This document shows, one piece after another, positions 41,065 to 49,154 of a stretch of 58,630 nt of DNA. Source of the stretch: an uncultured Oscillospiraceae bacterium (GTDB lineage Bacteria > Bacillota > Clostridia > Oscillospirales > Ruminococcaceae); the NCBI GenBank assembly GCA_934444765.1, contig CAKSDC010000014.1, positions 1 through 58,630 of the forward strand, written 5' to 3'. The notes below the pieces were generated by a model, which was not told the DNA's origin, ran no database searches, and saw nothing but the letters and a program-made list of their open reading frames with translations. A program made the position numbers and the translations under genes. Every line of letters begins with the position of its first letter. The stretch's first letter is position 1.

Positions 41065-42381
41065 ATGTCAAAAGAGTATAGTACTCAAATGGAGGCTGCC
41101 AAAAAAGGTATAGTAACTCCTGAAATGGAAGTAGTAGCCAAAAAGGAATACATGGACGTTCAAAAACTTAGAGAGTTAGTAGCGTGCGGTCAAGTATGTA
41201 TTCCTTGTAACGTAAACCATAAGGCTATATCACCTGAAGGTATTGGTACTGGTCTTCGTACTAAAATCAACGTAAACCTTGGTATATCAGGGGACTGCAA
41301 AGACTACGATGTTGAGATGCAAAAGGTTAAAATGGCTATAGACTTCGGTTGTGAAGCTATTATGGATTTAAGCAACTATGGAAAGACTAATACTTTCCGT
41401 CAAAAGCTAATAGATATGTCCCCTGCTATGATAGGTACCGTTCCTATGTACGACGCTATAGGCTATCTTGAAAAGGACTTATTAGAGATTACCGCTAAAG
41501 ACTTTTTAAAAGTAGTAGAGGCTCACGCTAAACAGGGCGTAGACTTTATGACTATTCATGCAGGTATAAACAAGCGTTCTATTGAGGCTTTTGAACGTGA
41601 CGGCAGAAAGATGAACATAGTATCACGTGGCGGTTCTTTACTGTTCGCTTGGATTAAGATGACTAACAACGAAAACCCATTCTTTGAATACTATGACGAA
41701 GTATTAGATATCCTTAGAAAGTATGACGTTACTATCAGTTTAGGCGACGCTTTAAGACCTGGTTGTATAGACGATAGCACCGATGCAGGTCAAATTGCCG
41801 AACTTATAGAACTTGGTAATCTTACTAAGCGTGCATGGGAAAAAGACGTTCAAGTTATGGTAGAAGGCCCTGGACATATGGCTATGAACGAAATTGCTAC
41901 TAATATGCAACTTCAAAAGAGAATATGTCATAATGCACCTTTCTATGTGTTAGGTCCTTTAGTTACCGATATCGCTCCAGGTTACGACCATATAACCTCC
42001 GCAATAGGTGGTGCTATAGCAAGTATGAGTGGTGCAGACTTTTTATGCTATGTTACTCCAGCAGAACACCTTCGCTTACCAGACGTAAACGACGTTAAAG
42101 AAGGCATCATAGCTTCTAAAATAGCTGCCCATGCTGGCGATATTGCTAAGGGTCTACCTCATGCAAGAGACTTAGACAACAAAATGGCGGAAGCACGTCA
42201 TAAGGTGGATTGGGACGAAATGTTCAAATACGCTATAGACCCTGAAAAGGCTAAAAGATACTTCGAGAGTACTCCACCAGCCGATAGACATACTTGCTCT
42301 ATGTGTGGTAAAATGTGTGCAGTTCGTACTACTAACCTTATCTTAGAGGGTAAAAAGGTAGAGTTCTGTACCGAAAAGTAA
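41065..42381 (+). CDS. thiC: Phosphomethylpyrimidine synthase ThiC
   Basis: 438 residues. It is the radical-SAM enzyme that turns aminoimidazole ribotide into the HMP phosphate half of thiamine. Marks include CGQVCIPCNVNH, GTGLRTKINVNLG, MTIHAGIN, the SLGDALRPGCIDDS block, MVEGPGHMAM and the C-terminal Fe-S cysteines CSMCGKMC. In clostridial ThiC the last spacing is three, as here. The ribosome site AAAGGGG is held by the riboswitch platform. It stands apart from the other thi genes, which follow the MerR gene. Confidence 0.96.
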   Translation: MSKEYSTQMEAAKKGIVTPEMEVVAKKEYMDVQKLRELVACGQVCIPCNVNHKAISPEGIGTGLRTKINVNLGISGDCKDYDVEMQKVKMAIDFGCEAIMDLSNYGKTNTFRQKLIDMSPAMIGTVPMYDAIGYLEKDLLEITAKDFLKVVEAHAKQGVDFMTIHAGINKRSIEAFERDGRKMNIVSRGGSLLFAWIKMTNNENPFFEYYDEVLDILRKYDVTISLGDALRPGCIDDSTDAGQIAELIELGNLTKRAWEKDVQVMVEGPGHMAMNEIATNMQLQKRICHNAPFYVLGPLVTDIAPGYDHITSAIGGAIASMSGADFLCYVTPAEHLRLPDVNDVKEGIIASKIAAHAGDIAKGLPHARDLDNKMAEARHKVDWDEMFKYAIDPEKAKRYFESTPPADRHTCSMCGKMCAVRTTNLILEGKKVEFCTEK

Positions 42382-42409
42382 TATATATACTACATAGTAT
42401 ATCCGTATA

Positions 42410-42450
42410 GTATGGAGTGGCTAACCGTTTAGTCGCTCCATATATTTTAT
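42410..42450 (+). terminator. Terminator of thiC
   Basis: TATGGAGTGGCTAA pairs with TTAGTCGCTCCATA (two wobbles), followed by an AT-rich tail with TTTTAT. Confidence 0.75.
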
Positions 42451-42481
42451 AAACTTTTTCAAAAAATTTTTAAAAGAGTAC

Positions 42482-42512
42482 TTGACATGGAGTTCACTCC
42501 AAGTGTTAGAAT
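42482..42512 (+). promoter_or_regulatory. MerR-type promoter with operator in a 19-bp spacer
   Basis: TTGACA (42482-42487), 19 bases, TAGAAT (42507-42512). The overlong spacer holds the perfect dyad TGGAGT-tc-ACTCCA (42488-42501). This is the hallmark of promoters that MerR-family regulators activate by twisting the DNA. It reads into the broken cupin gene and on to the MerR gene. Confidence 0.9.
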
Positions 42513-42530
42513 ATACTTAGCGTAATAAGT

Positions 42531-42685
42531 TACGCACTATTTAACCTAAGTGCGGAAACAACTGGCATATTCATCATGCTACTTCTGGCGGTGGACAACT
42601 ATTGCTATGTGTGGACGGTGAAGGTTGGTATCAAGAAGAAGGCAAAGAACCTGTTACAGATGAACAGTATAACAGTCTACACTAA
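42531..42685 (+). pseudogene. Remnant of a cupin-type gene, target of the adjacent MerR regulator
   Basis: From 42551 the frame reads CGNNWHIHHATSGGGQLLL, then CVDGEGWYQEEGK, and ends EPVTDEQYNSLH-stop. The first part is the metal-binding core of a small cupin; the last is the usual tail of such proteins (EWLEPVTDEQYN type). The roughly 50 residues that should join them are missing, the N-terminal part is gone, and a stop interrupts the frame just upstream at 42542-42544. About 140 bases survive. It is thus an internally deleted gene fossil; identity rests on family memory. Confidence 0.7.
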
Positions 42686-42714
42686 TACTATAATACTTTA
42701 GGTGGTGCATATAT

Positions 42715-43110
42715 ATGACTATAGGTGAAGCAAGCAAACAGTATGACATCTCTTGCGATACTTTAAGATACTATGAACGCATTGGGTTAATCCCTAACGT
42801 TCCAAGAAACAAAAGCGGTCTTCGTGACTACGACCAAGAAAGTTGCAACTGGATTGGCTTTATTAAGTGTATGCGTGGTGCGGGTATGAGTATAGAGGCT
42901 TTAATAGAGTATGTAACTCTATTTAAACAGGGCGACAGTACTCTATTGGCTCGTAAAGAACTTCTACTTGAACAGCGTAAACTACTACAGGCTAAAAAGG
43001 ATAACATCGAAAGTACTATCAATCGATTAGACTACAAAATAGAACACTATGATGAACTTATAGCTAATAGCATTACTATGCTTAACTCAAAAGATTGCAA
43101 CTGTAAATAG
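42715..43110 (+). CDS. MerR-family transcription regulator
   Basis: 131 residues. The N-terminal MerR helix-turn-helix (MTIGEASKQYDISCDTLRYYERIGLI, read across residues 1-26) and wing are followed by a coiled coil (about 75-120). A C-terminal DCNCK may bind metal or sense redox. The promoter 200 bases upstream has the MerR 19-bp spacer. In relatives this type of regulator sits beside cupin or dehydrogenase genes and answers to aldehydes or electrophiles; here the partner gene is ruined, so the regulator may be an orphan. Confidence 0.88.
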   Translation: MTIGEASKQYDISCDTLRYYERIGLIPNVPRNKSGLRDYDQESCNWIGFIKCMRGAGMSIEALIEYVTLFKQGDSTLLARKELLLEQRKLLQAKKDNIESTINRLDYKIEHYDELIANSITMLNSKDCNCK

Positions 43111-43116
43111 ATACCA

Positions 43117-43145
43117 TTGACTTATCCGAATATATATGCTATACT
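43117..43145 (+). promoter_or_regulatory. Promoter of the thiS-F-G-H-E operon
   Basis: TTGACT, 17 bases, TATACT with TGC before the -10. It begins right after the MerR gene and drives the leader RNA. Confidence 0.75.
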
Positions 43146-43200
43146 ATATCTATATCGGTGAGATATTGAACAGAATATTATTTATTTTTAGAGCATATTA

Positions 43201-43258
43201 GACTATGCGAAGGGGAGCACCACCACAGGTACTATACTTTCGTATAGTCTTTTTTTTT
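43201..43258 (+). promoter_or_regulatory. Terminator-embedded leader, probable HMP-PP (thiS motif) riboswitch
   Basis: A compact element 58 bases upstream of thiS. ACTATAC-tttc-GTATAGT (43231-43248) followed by nine T is a terminator. GACTATGCGAA (43201-43211) can instead pair with TTCGTATAGTC (43239-43249), enclosing the unpaired AGGGGAGCACCACCACAGG. Position before thiS, tiny size and overlap of aptamer and terminator fit the reported HMP-PP riboswitch class. No CTGAGA box is present, so it is not a TPP riboswitch. I matched it by context, not by an aligned consensus. Confidence 0.65.
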
Positions 43259-43315
43259 AACATTATCTGCTATGTATGGCGGATACATACTTAATCGAAA
43301 GGTGGAACTATTACT

Positions 43316-43519
43316 ATGGTTACTATAAATGGTAATACTTTTGAACTTCCAGAAAGTTCAAACCTAAGCCTAAAAGACTATTTAGAGAGTAAAGGCTATA
43401 GTCTTCAACGTGTGGCTGTAGAGTGTAATGGCGATATAGTCCCTAAGTGTGAATACTCTAACAAGACTATCCACGATGGCGACGTGTTAGAAGTTATCAG
43501 TTTTGTGGGTGGAGGTTAA
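43316..43519 (+). CDS. thiS: Sulfur carrier protein ThiS
   Basis: 67 residues of the ubiquitin-like fold, ending in the required Gly-Gly (FVGGG). The C-terminal carboxyl is adenylated by ThiF and carries sulfur as a thiocarboxylate to ThiG. AAAGGTGG precedes the ATG. First gene of the thiazole operon. Confidence 0.93.
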   Translation: MVTINGNTFELPESSNLSLKDYLESKGYSLQRVAVECNGDIVPKCEYSNKTIHDGDVLEVISFVGGG

Positions 43520-43523
43520 ACGT

Positions 43524-44156
43524 ATGGAAATATTAGAAGAAGACTACAAAAAGATTATCGACCTAAAGTATAATAATCCCGTATACGATATCTTTAAAGA
43601 GGCTAAAGTTGGTATAGCTGGTCTTGGTGGATTGGGTTCTAACATAGCCGTGGCTCTTGCAAGGTGTGGCGTGGGAAACCTATACCTTGCAGACTTCGAC
43701 CGTGTTGAACTTAGCAATCTGAACCGACAGTACTACACCGTAGACGATATAGGTTCACTTAAAACAGACGCTATTAAACGTATACTTAGTAAGATAAACC
43801 CTTTTTGTAAAGTACATACCTATCCAGTTAGAGTTACCCCTGATAACGCTTTAACTCTATTTAAGGACTGTCCTATAGTGTGCGAGGCTTTCGACGTGCC
43901 AGAGGCTAAGGCTATGTTAGTAGATACTATACTATCCTATAGTAAAGATAAGTACATAGTAGCATCTTCAGGAATGGCAGGCTTTGGCAAAGCTAACGAT
44001 ATCCATACAAGAAGAGTATCTAATAGGTTCTACCTATGTGGAGATGAAAAGACAGACCTAAACGTTGGTGACGGTCTAACGGCTTCACGTGTGATTATCT
44101 GTGCAGGACATCAAGCCACTAAGGTTTTAGAGCTTATCATGGATACTAAAGATTAA
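43524..44156 (+). CDS. thiF: ThiS adenylyltransferase ThiF
   Basis: 210 residues from the ATG at 43524 after GGTGGAGG; it starts four bases past thiS. The E1-like nucleotide-binding site is GIAGLGGLGSNIAVALARCGVG, read at residues 29-50, and later DFDRVELSNLNRQYY. It lacks the zinc-binding CxxC pairs of longer MoeB-type enzymes, as is normal for the short clostridial ThiF. It activates the ThiS tail with ATP. Confidence 0.9.
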   Translation: MEILEEDYKKIIDLKYNNPVYDIFKEAKVGIAGLGGLGSNIAVALARCGVGNLYLADFDRVELSNLNRQYYTVDDIGSLKTDAIKRILSKINPFCKVHTYPVRVTPDNALTLFKDCPIVCEAFDVPEAKAMLVDTILSYSKDKYIVASSGMAGFGKANDIHTRRVSNRFYLCGDEKTDLNVGDGLTASRVIICAGHQATKVLELIMDTKD

Positions 44157-44181
44157 TATAATATAAGGAGAAAATATCTAT

Positions 44182-44961
44182 ATGCAAAATATCAACTTAA
44201 AAGACGATACTTTCACTTTGGGCGGACATGAGTTCCACTCAAGATTTATATTGGGTTCAGGAAAGTATAACCCACAACTTATAAAGGTAGCAGTAGAAAA
44301 CGCAGGTGCTGAAATTATCACGCTCGCACTTAGAAGAGTGAACAGTCAAATCGATAGTATACTAAAGTATATCCCAAAAGGTGTTACTCTACTTCCTAAC
44401 ACTTCAGGTGCAAGAAACGCTAAAGAGGCGGTAAGAATTGCCCGTTTAGCTCGTGAGGCTGGCTGTGGCGACTTTGTTAAGATAGAAGTTATTCACGATA
44501 GCAAGTATCTACTACCTGATAACTACGAAACTACTAAGGCAGTAGAAATGCTCGCTAATGAAGGCTTTTTACCTCTACCTTATATGTATCCTGATTTAAA
44601 CGTCGCTCGTGATATGGTAAACGCTGGCGCTTGTGCTATCATGCCGTTAGCCTCTCCGATAGGTTCTAATCAAGGACTATCCACTAAGCAGTTTATTAAG
44701 ATACTAATAGAAGAGATAGACCTTCCTATAATAGTAGATGCAGGTATAGGAAAACCTTCTCAAGCCTGTGAGGCTATGGAGTTAGGTGCTACCGCTATCA
44801 TGGCTAACACTGCTATAGCTACTGCAGGGGATATCACTACTATGGCTACGGCGTTCAACTACGCTATACAGTCGGGAAGAATGGCATATCTTTCTGGAAT
44901 GGGAAGAGTATTAGATAAGGCTTCGGCATCTTCGCCATTGACTGGATTTTTAGGGGAGTAG
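44182..44961 (+). CDS. thiG: Thiazole synthase ThiG
   Basis: 259 residues, TIM-barrel. Marks are FHSRFILGSGKY, TLALRRVN, LLPNTSGARNAKEAVRIA, the phosphate loops DAGIGKPSQACEAMELG and ANTAIATAGD. It builds the thiazole phosphate from deoxyxylulose phosphate, dehydroglycine and ThiS sulfur. AAGGAG precedes the ATG. It forms a complex with ThiH, whose gene follows at once. Confidence 0.96.
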   Translation: MQNINLKDDTFTLGGHEFHSRFILGSGKYNPQLIKVAVENAGAEIITLALRRVNSQIDSILKYIPKGVTLLPNTSGARNAKEAVRIARLAREAGCGDFVKIEVIHDSKYLLPDNYETTKAVEMLANEGFLPLPYMYPDLNVARDMVNAGACAIMPLASPIGSNQGLSTKQFIKILIEEIDLPIIVDAGIGKPSQACEAMELGATAIMANTAIATAGDITTMATAFNYAIQSGRMAYLSGMGRVLDKASASSPLTGFLGE

Positions 44962-44966
44962 TGACT

Positions 44967-46136
44967 ATGTATCGTGAAAAGATTGACCATATGAAGTATC
45001 TTCCTGATATGGAAGTCATAGACTCCACTATTGGAGACCAAGTAGTTAAGTATCGTAACGAATACGACTATAACTCTTACACTGCTAAGGACGTAGAACT
45101 TGCACTATCTAAAGAGTATCTTTCACCCAACGACTTTGGAGCGTTACTCTCTCCGTCTGCTGAACCTTTTCTTGAACAGATGGCAGAACGTTCTAAGTTA
45201 GAAACGGGCAAACACTTCGGAAATGCAGTGTGTCTATTTACTCCGCTATACATTTCTAACTATTGCGAAAACCATTGTATCTATTGTGGTTTCAACTGCT
45301 ACAATAAGATTAAACGTGCTAAACTCGACTTAGACGGCATTAGACAAGAGATGTCCGCTATAGCTAAGACTGGTCTTGAGGAAATATTAATACTCACTGG
45401 CGAAAGTAGAAAGATGTCCGACGTTAAGTATATCGGTGAGGCTTGCAAAATAGCCCACGAATACTTTAAGAACGTGGGTATAGAAGTATATCCTATGAAT
45501 AGTGACGAATATAAGTACGTTCATGAATGTGGTGCGGACTACGTTACCGTATTCCAAGAAACTTATAACTCCGACAAGTACGAAACACTACACCTTGCAG
45601 GTCACAAAAGAATATTCCCTTATAGACTAAACGCTCAAGAACGTGCCTTAATGGGCGGTATGAGAGGCGTGGCTTTTGGTGCTTTGCTCGGTTTGGACGA
45701 CTTTAGAAAAGATGCCTTTGCTACCGGTATACACGCATACTTGATACAGCGTAAGTATCCTTATGCTGAAATATCTTTTTCTTGTCCAAGGTTGCGTCCT
45801 ATAGTAAACAACGATAAGATTAATCCGAAAGACGTACACGAAAAGCAACTGTTTCAGGTTATGTGTGCTTACAGAATATTCATGCCTTTTGCTGGACTTA
45901 CCATATCTACCAGAGAACGTGCAGACTTTAGAAACCATGTAGTAGGTTTAAACGCTACTAAGATTTCCGCAGGCGTTAGCACTGGTATAGGTAGTCACGA
46001 TAAGGAACACTCTAAAGTAGAGGGCGATAATCAGTTTGAAATAGCTGACGGTCGTACTTTAGATGAAGTATGCCGTGATATCTCTAATATGGGCTTACAG
46101 CCAGTTATGAACGACTATGTATACATATCCGAATAA
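44967..46136 (+). CDS. thiH: 2-iminoacetate synthase ThiH (radical SAM)
   Basis: 389 residues from the ATG at 44967, nine bases after AGGGGAG; a GTG at 44961 overlaps the thiG stop and sits too close to the site. The radical-SAM cluster motif is CENHCIYCGF, followed by GEILILTGE-like EEILILTGESR. It splits tyrosine to give dehydroglycine for ThiG, the oxygen-independent route typical of anaerobes. Confidence 0.95.
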   Translation: MYREKIDHMKYLPDMEVIDSTIGDQVVKYRNEYDYNSYTAKDVELALSKEYLSPNDFGALLSPSAEPFLEQMAERSKLETGKHFGNAVCLFTPLYISNYCENHCIYCGFNCYNKIKRAKLDLDGIRQEMSAIAKTGLEEILILTGESRKMSDVKYIGEACKIAHEYFKNVGIEVYPMNSDEYKYVHECGADYVTVFQETYNSDKYETLHLAGHKRIFPYRLNAQERALMGGMRGVAFGALLGLDDFRKDAFATGIHAYLIQRKYPYAEISFSCPRLRPIVNNDKINPKDVHEKQLFQVMCAYRIFMPFAGLTISTRERADFRNHVVGLNATKISAGVSTGIGSHDKEHSKVEGDNQFEIADGRTLDEVCRDISNMGLQPVMNDYVYISE

Positions 46137-46677
46137 CGTTATATGCGTTACTAACAGAACTATATGTAGCCGACCTATTCCTGAACAGGTTTCAAGAGTG
46201 GCTGAAGTTGGTATTAAGACTATCATTCTTAGAGAAAAAGACCTTCCCGAAAGTGAATACTACTTATTAGCTGAACAGACCTTGCAACAGTGCAGAGTAT
46301 ACGGCATACACTGTATATTACACTACTATCCTAACGTTGCAAAGGCTTTAAACTGTAATAGTATTCATATGCCATACGGTATGCTTACCAAAGAGATTTC
46401 TAACAGTTTTGAAGTGGTAGGAACTTCTGTACATTCGGTACAACAAGCTATAACTTCGGAACGTAATGGAGCTACCTATATTACGGCTGGGCATATATTC
46501 GCTACCGATTGCAAAAAAGGTCTTGCACCACGTGGTACAGACTATCTTAAGAGTGTATGTGATGCAGTGAACATTCCAGTATATGCCATAGGTGGAATTG
46601 ACAAGAGTAACTATACTGAACTATATCAGTATGGTGCTTCTGGTGTGTGTATGATGTCTGAACTTATGAAAGTATAA
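46117..46677 (+). CDS. thiE: Thiamine phosphate synthase-like protein (ThiE/TenI family)
   Basis: 186 residues, shorter than most ThiE (about 210). It overlaps the end of thiH by 20 bases. Barrel marks are VTNRTIC, IILREKDLPE, IHMPYG, GTSVHS, YITAGHIFATDCKKG and VYAIGGI. The LREKD and GHIF-(x)n-K stretches fit ThiE, which joins HMP-PP and thiazole phosphate. TenI, an aromatase, is the main alternative; no other ThiE candidate lies in the window. No thiD gene is visible. Confidence 0.8.
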   Translation: MYTYPNNVICVTNRTICSRPIPEQVSRVAEVGIKTIILREKDLPESEYYLLAEQTLQQCRVYGIHCILHYYPNVAKALNCNSIHMPYGMLTKEISNSFEVVGTSVHSVQQAITSERNGATYITAGHIFATDCKKGLAPRGTDYLKSVCDAVNIPVYAIGGIDKSNYTELYQYGASGVCMMSELMKV

Positions 46678-46690
46678 CATACTACTAAAA

Positions 46691-46730
46691 AAGACTATGG
46701 AGTACTAACTGTTTAGTACTCCATAGTCTT
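46691..46730. terminator. Bidirectional terminator between thiE and sigE
   Basis: A perfect 18-bp stem (46691-46708 with 46713-46730) with a CTGT loop, A-run on the left and T-rich flank on the right. It serves the two convergent genes. Confidence 0.9.
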
Positions 46731-46731
46731 A

Positions 46732-47445
46732 CTATATCTTTTGTGAAAGCTCTTTTTTTAGATGTTTTACTATCTTTTTTTCCAATCGTGATATGTATGA
46801 TTGCGAAATTCCTATAGTATCGGCTACTTCTTTTTGAGTCTTTTCCTTTCCGTCGTCCAAACCGAAACGCATACGCATTATAGACTGCTCTCGTGGTGTA
46901 AGTGTAGATAGTGCTTCCATTAGCATTATGTTTTCAGCTTCGGTTTCCACATTTTTGCTGACTATGTCGTCGTCTGTGCCTAATATGTCGGATAGTAGTA
47001 GTTCGTTGCCGTCCCAATCTATGTTTAGTGGTTCGTCTATAGATACTTCGTTTTTGTACTGAGAGGATTTTCTTAAAAACATAAGAATTTCGTTTTCTAT
47101 GCACCTTGAAGCATACGTTGCTAACTTGATATTCTTACTGGGACAGAAAGTATTTACTGCTTTGATAAGACCTATAGTACCTATAGATATTAGGTCTTCT
47201 ACATTGGAAGTGGTATTTTCAAACTTTTTAGCTATATATACTACTAATCTAAGGTTATGAGTTATAAGCTCTTGGCGAGCTTGGTGTGGGTTAGTTTCTA
47301 ATAGTTTAAATACGGTAGTTTCTTGTTCTTTGGTTAGTGGTGGGGGTAGTGTTTCCGAACCGTTTATATAGTACACCTCGTTGACCGTGCCTTTTGACAT
47401 AATGTTTTTAAGAGTAAGTTTGATAGTCTGTAACAGTTTAAACAT
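46732..47445 (-). CDS. sigE: Sporulation sigma factor SigE
   Basis: 237 residues. The N-terminal pro-region (about 1-25) is removed by SpoIIGA in the family. Sigma-2 contains LITHNLRLVVYIAKKF and DLISIGTIGLIKAVNTF; sigma-4 ends with REQSIMRMRFGLDDGKEKTQKEVADTIGISQSYISRLE, at about residues 185-222. It directs early mother-cell transcription during sporulation. The spoIIGA gene lies immediately upstream. AAAGGGAG precedes the ATG. sigG, often next in line, is absent: the convergent thi operon follows. Confidence 0.95.
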   Translation of the reverse strand: MFKLLQTIKLTLKNIMSKGTVNEVYYINGSETLPPPLTKEQETTVFKLLETNPHQARQELITHNLRLVVYIAKKFENTTSNVEDLISIGTIGLIKAVNTFCPSKNIKLATYASRCIENEILMFLRKSSQYKNEVSIDEPLNIDWDGNELLLSDILGTDDDIVSKNVETEAENIMLMEALSTLTPREQSIMRMRFGLDDGKEKTQKEVADTIGISQSYISRLEKKIVKHLKKELSQKI

Positions 47446-47462
47446 ATATAGTACTCCCTTTC

Positions 47463-48290
47463 TTATATTAATATCTTGGGGTTGAATATGGCACTCTTAC
47501 AAGTACCAGATACTCCTATTAATACGTCTACCATTTTAGACCGCTTAGAAGTCTTATCGATAATCTGTACACTATCAGGGATAAAAGATACTATTACACC
47601 TCCTTGTGCTATAGTAGAGTATGGTATTAGTCTAAAGCCGTTCAGCTTGGTATTAGTAATATTTTCAACGTTTGGAACGTTAGTTAAGGGTTCTAAGGTG
47701 TGTTTAGAGCATACTATTACAGGCTTTCCGCTAAAGATGTCCGTTAGTGCGTTACCAGTATCTGCCAGTCCGTCTATGGTTATGGACTTTTTATCGTAAG
47801 TAATGGTTACGCTCCAACGGTTGTAACCAGTGCTATTCTTATCCATGCAATGCCTTATTACACATAGAACTCCATAGCATACGGCAGTTGAAACTATTAA
47901 GAAAGTTATGGAAAAGTTAGCGTATACGTAACTATTATTAGTGGATATCACGTTAGAATGTAATACGCTCTGTATAGCGTACATCATGCCAGCAAATATA
48001 AAACTTATTACACAACAGTATAGCGAATTTTTTAGCACGCTACGTATAGACTGCTTTTCAAAGGCTATATATACTAATCCTATCGATAGTGCATATTTAA
48101 TTACGATATTAATTAAGTAGTTCATAGTGGGTATTAGTATTATCAATGCAGATACGCCACCTATAAATGATGATAGTATTAATCTATGCCGTTTAAAGCC
48201 TGTATGAGTGAGTTTTGCAGTGCCTAACAGTATAAAGTAGTTTATGTACCAGTTTAGTATTACTAATACGTCTATATAGATACACTTCAC
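47463..48290 (-). CDS. spoIIGA: Sigma-E processing peptidase SpoIIGA
   Basis: 275 residues from a GTG at 48290 behind AAAGGGGG; the longer frame up to 48419 crosses the promoter and the neighbouring rplU promoter region and is rejected. Five membrane helices (about 1-150) are followed by a soluble aspartic-protease-like domain with the catalytic motif LADTGNALTD. It cleaves pro-SigE at the asymmetric septum. It sits 17 bases upstream of sigE. Confidence 0.93.
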   Translation of the reverse strand: MKCIYIDVLVILNWYINYFILLGTAKLTHTGFKRHRLILSSFIGGVSALIILIPTMNYLINIVIKYALSIGLVYIAFEKQSIRSVLKNSLYCCVISFIFAGMMYAIQSVLHSNVISTNNSYVYANFSITFLIVSTAVCYGVLCVIRHCMDKNSTGYNRWSVTITYDKKSITIDGLADTGNALTDIFSGKPVIVCSKHTLEPLTNVPNVENITNTKLNGFRLIPYSTIAQGGVIVSFIPDSVQIIDKTSKRSKMVDVLIGVSGTCKSAIFNPKILI

Positions 48291-48348
48291 ATAAAAACCC
48301 CCTTTTGATATTCTACTATATGTGCCATGTAATATATTGCCATATTCG

Positions 48349-48355
48349 GTCGACA
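48349..48355 (-). promoter_or_regulatory. Possible Spo0A box upstream of spoIIGA
   Basis: TGTCGAC on the minus strand matches six of seven bases of the Spo0A box TGTCGAA. A TATAGT -10-like box follows about 28 bases on, as at spoIIG promoters where Spo0A overlaps the -35. Confidence 0.35.
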
Positions 48356-48377
48356 GGAAAAAATTTTTAAAAATGTA

Positions 48378-48406
48378 TTGACATACTGTGTATACTATGT
48401 TATAAT
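48378..48406 (+). promoter_or_regulatory. Promoter of rplU-prp-rpmA
   Basis: TTGACA, 17 bases, TATAAT, a near-consensus strong promoter. Confidence 0.9.
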
Positions 48407-48420
48407 CAAAATACCGCATG

Positions 48421-48480
48421 ATTGTCGGTTATAGGTTTAAACACTCTGTATACTACAGAGTTACCGAACTCAGCGAGTAT
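48421..48480 (+). promoter_or_regulatory. Candidate L21 leader RNA
   Basis: The 5' leader of rplU holds a hairpin ACTCTGT-atact-ACAGAGT and a smaller ACTC-aGC-GAGT hairpin. An autoregulatory L21 leader is common upstream of rplU in Firmicutes; the match here is by position and hairpins only. Confidence 0.5.
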
Positions 48481-48501
48481 ATATAAAGGTAGGTGCTACA
48501 A

Positions 48502-48816
48502 ATGTACGCTATTATTGAAACTGGTGGAAAGCAATATCAAGTAGAAGTAGGTCAAGAAATCTACGTTGAAAAGTTAGGCGTTGAGGCTAACGAAACTGTT
48601 AATATCGATAAGGTTATCGCTGTAAGTGGTGAAGACGGTATTAAGGTTGGCGCTCCTTACGTTGAAAACGCTTCTGTATCTGCTACTGTTGTTAAGAATG
48701 GTAAGGCTAAGAAGATTACTGTTTTAACTTACAAGCCTAAAAAGGGTTCAAGTAAGAGAAAAATAGGTCACAGACAAGCCTACACTAAGCTAAAGATTGA
48801 CGCTATCAACGCTTAG
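48502..48816 (+). CDS. rplU: Ribosomal protein bL21
   Basis: 104 residues from the ATG at 48502 (MYAIIETGGKQYQVEVGQ). The C-terminal KKITVLTYKPKKGSSKRKIGHRQ block is diagnostic. Large-subunit protein. It heads the classic rplU-prp-rpmA cluster. Confidence 0.97.
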   Translation: MYAIIETGGKQYQVEVGQEIYVEKLGVEANETVNIDKVIAVSGEDGIKVGAPYVENASVSATVVKNGKAKKITVLTYKPKKGSSKRKIGHRQAYTKLKIDAINA

Positions 48817-48828
48817 TACTTATTTGTA

Positions 48829-49149
48829 ATGATTAAGGCAGAGTTTTGGTCTGATGGTGGTCAGCTAATAGGTTTTAGGGTAGATGGTCATGCTGGCTAT
48901 GATGACTACGGTTTTGATATAGTATGTGCGAGCGTATCTTCAGCAGTGGAGTTGGTTTGCAATACTATTACAGAAAGTTTTAACCATAAGGCAGAAGTTG
49001 TAGTTGATGATAACTTGATATCCTTAAAACTATTGGACTGCCCTAAAGATAGTCCTTGTATTAAAGTATTAGAAGGTTTAAGACTTCACTTTGAGGGACT
49101 GTCTGAAAGATTTCCAAAAAATGTTAAAGTTTATACTACGGAGGTGTAA
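48829..49149 (+). CDS. prp: Ribosomal-processing cysteine protease Prp
   Basis: 106 residues. The catalytic pair lies in RVDGHAGYDDYGFDIVCASVS, His21 and Cys33 or nearby. It removes the N-terminal extension of bL27 encoded next door. It lies between rplU and rpmA with a weak ribosome site, suggesting read-through or low expression. Confidence 0.93.
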   Translation: MIKAEFWSDGGQLIGFRVDGHAGYDDYGFDIVCASVSSAVELVCNTITESFNHKAEVVVDDNLISLKLLDCPKDSPCIKVLEGLRLHFEGLSERFPKNVKVYTTEV

Positions 49150-49154
49150 TTATA

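Noticed and set aside
43201..43258. TPP riboswitch ahead of thiS
   Set aside because: No CTGAGA or GGTAATGCCA-like block; the compact terminator-embedded form fits another class better.
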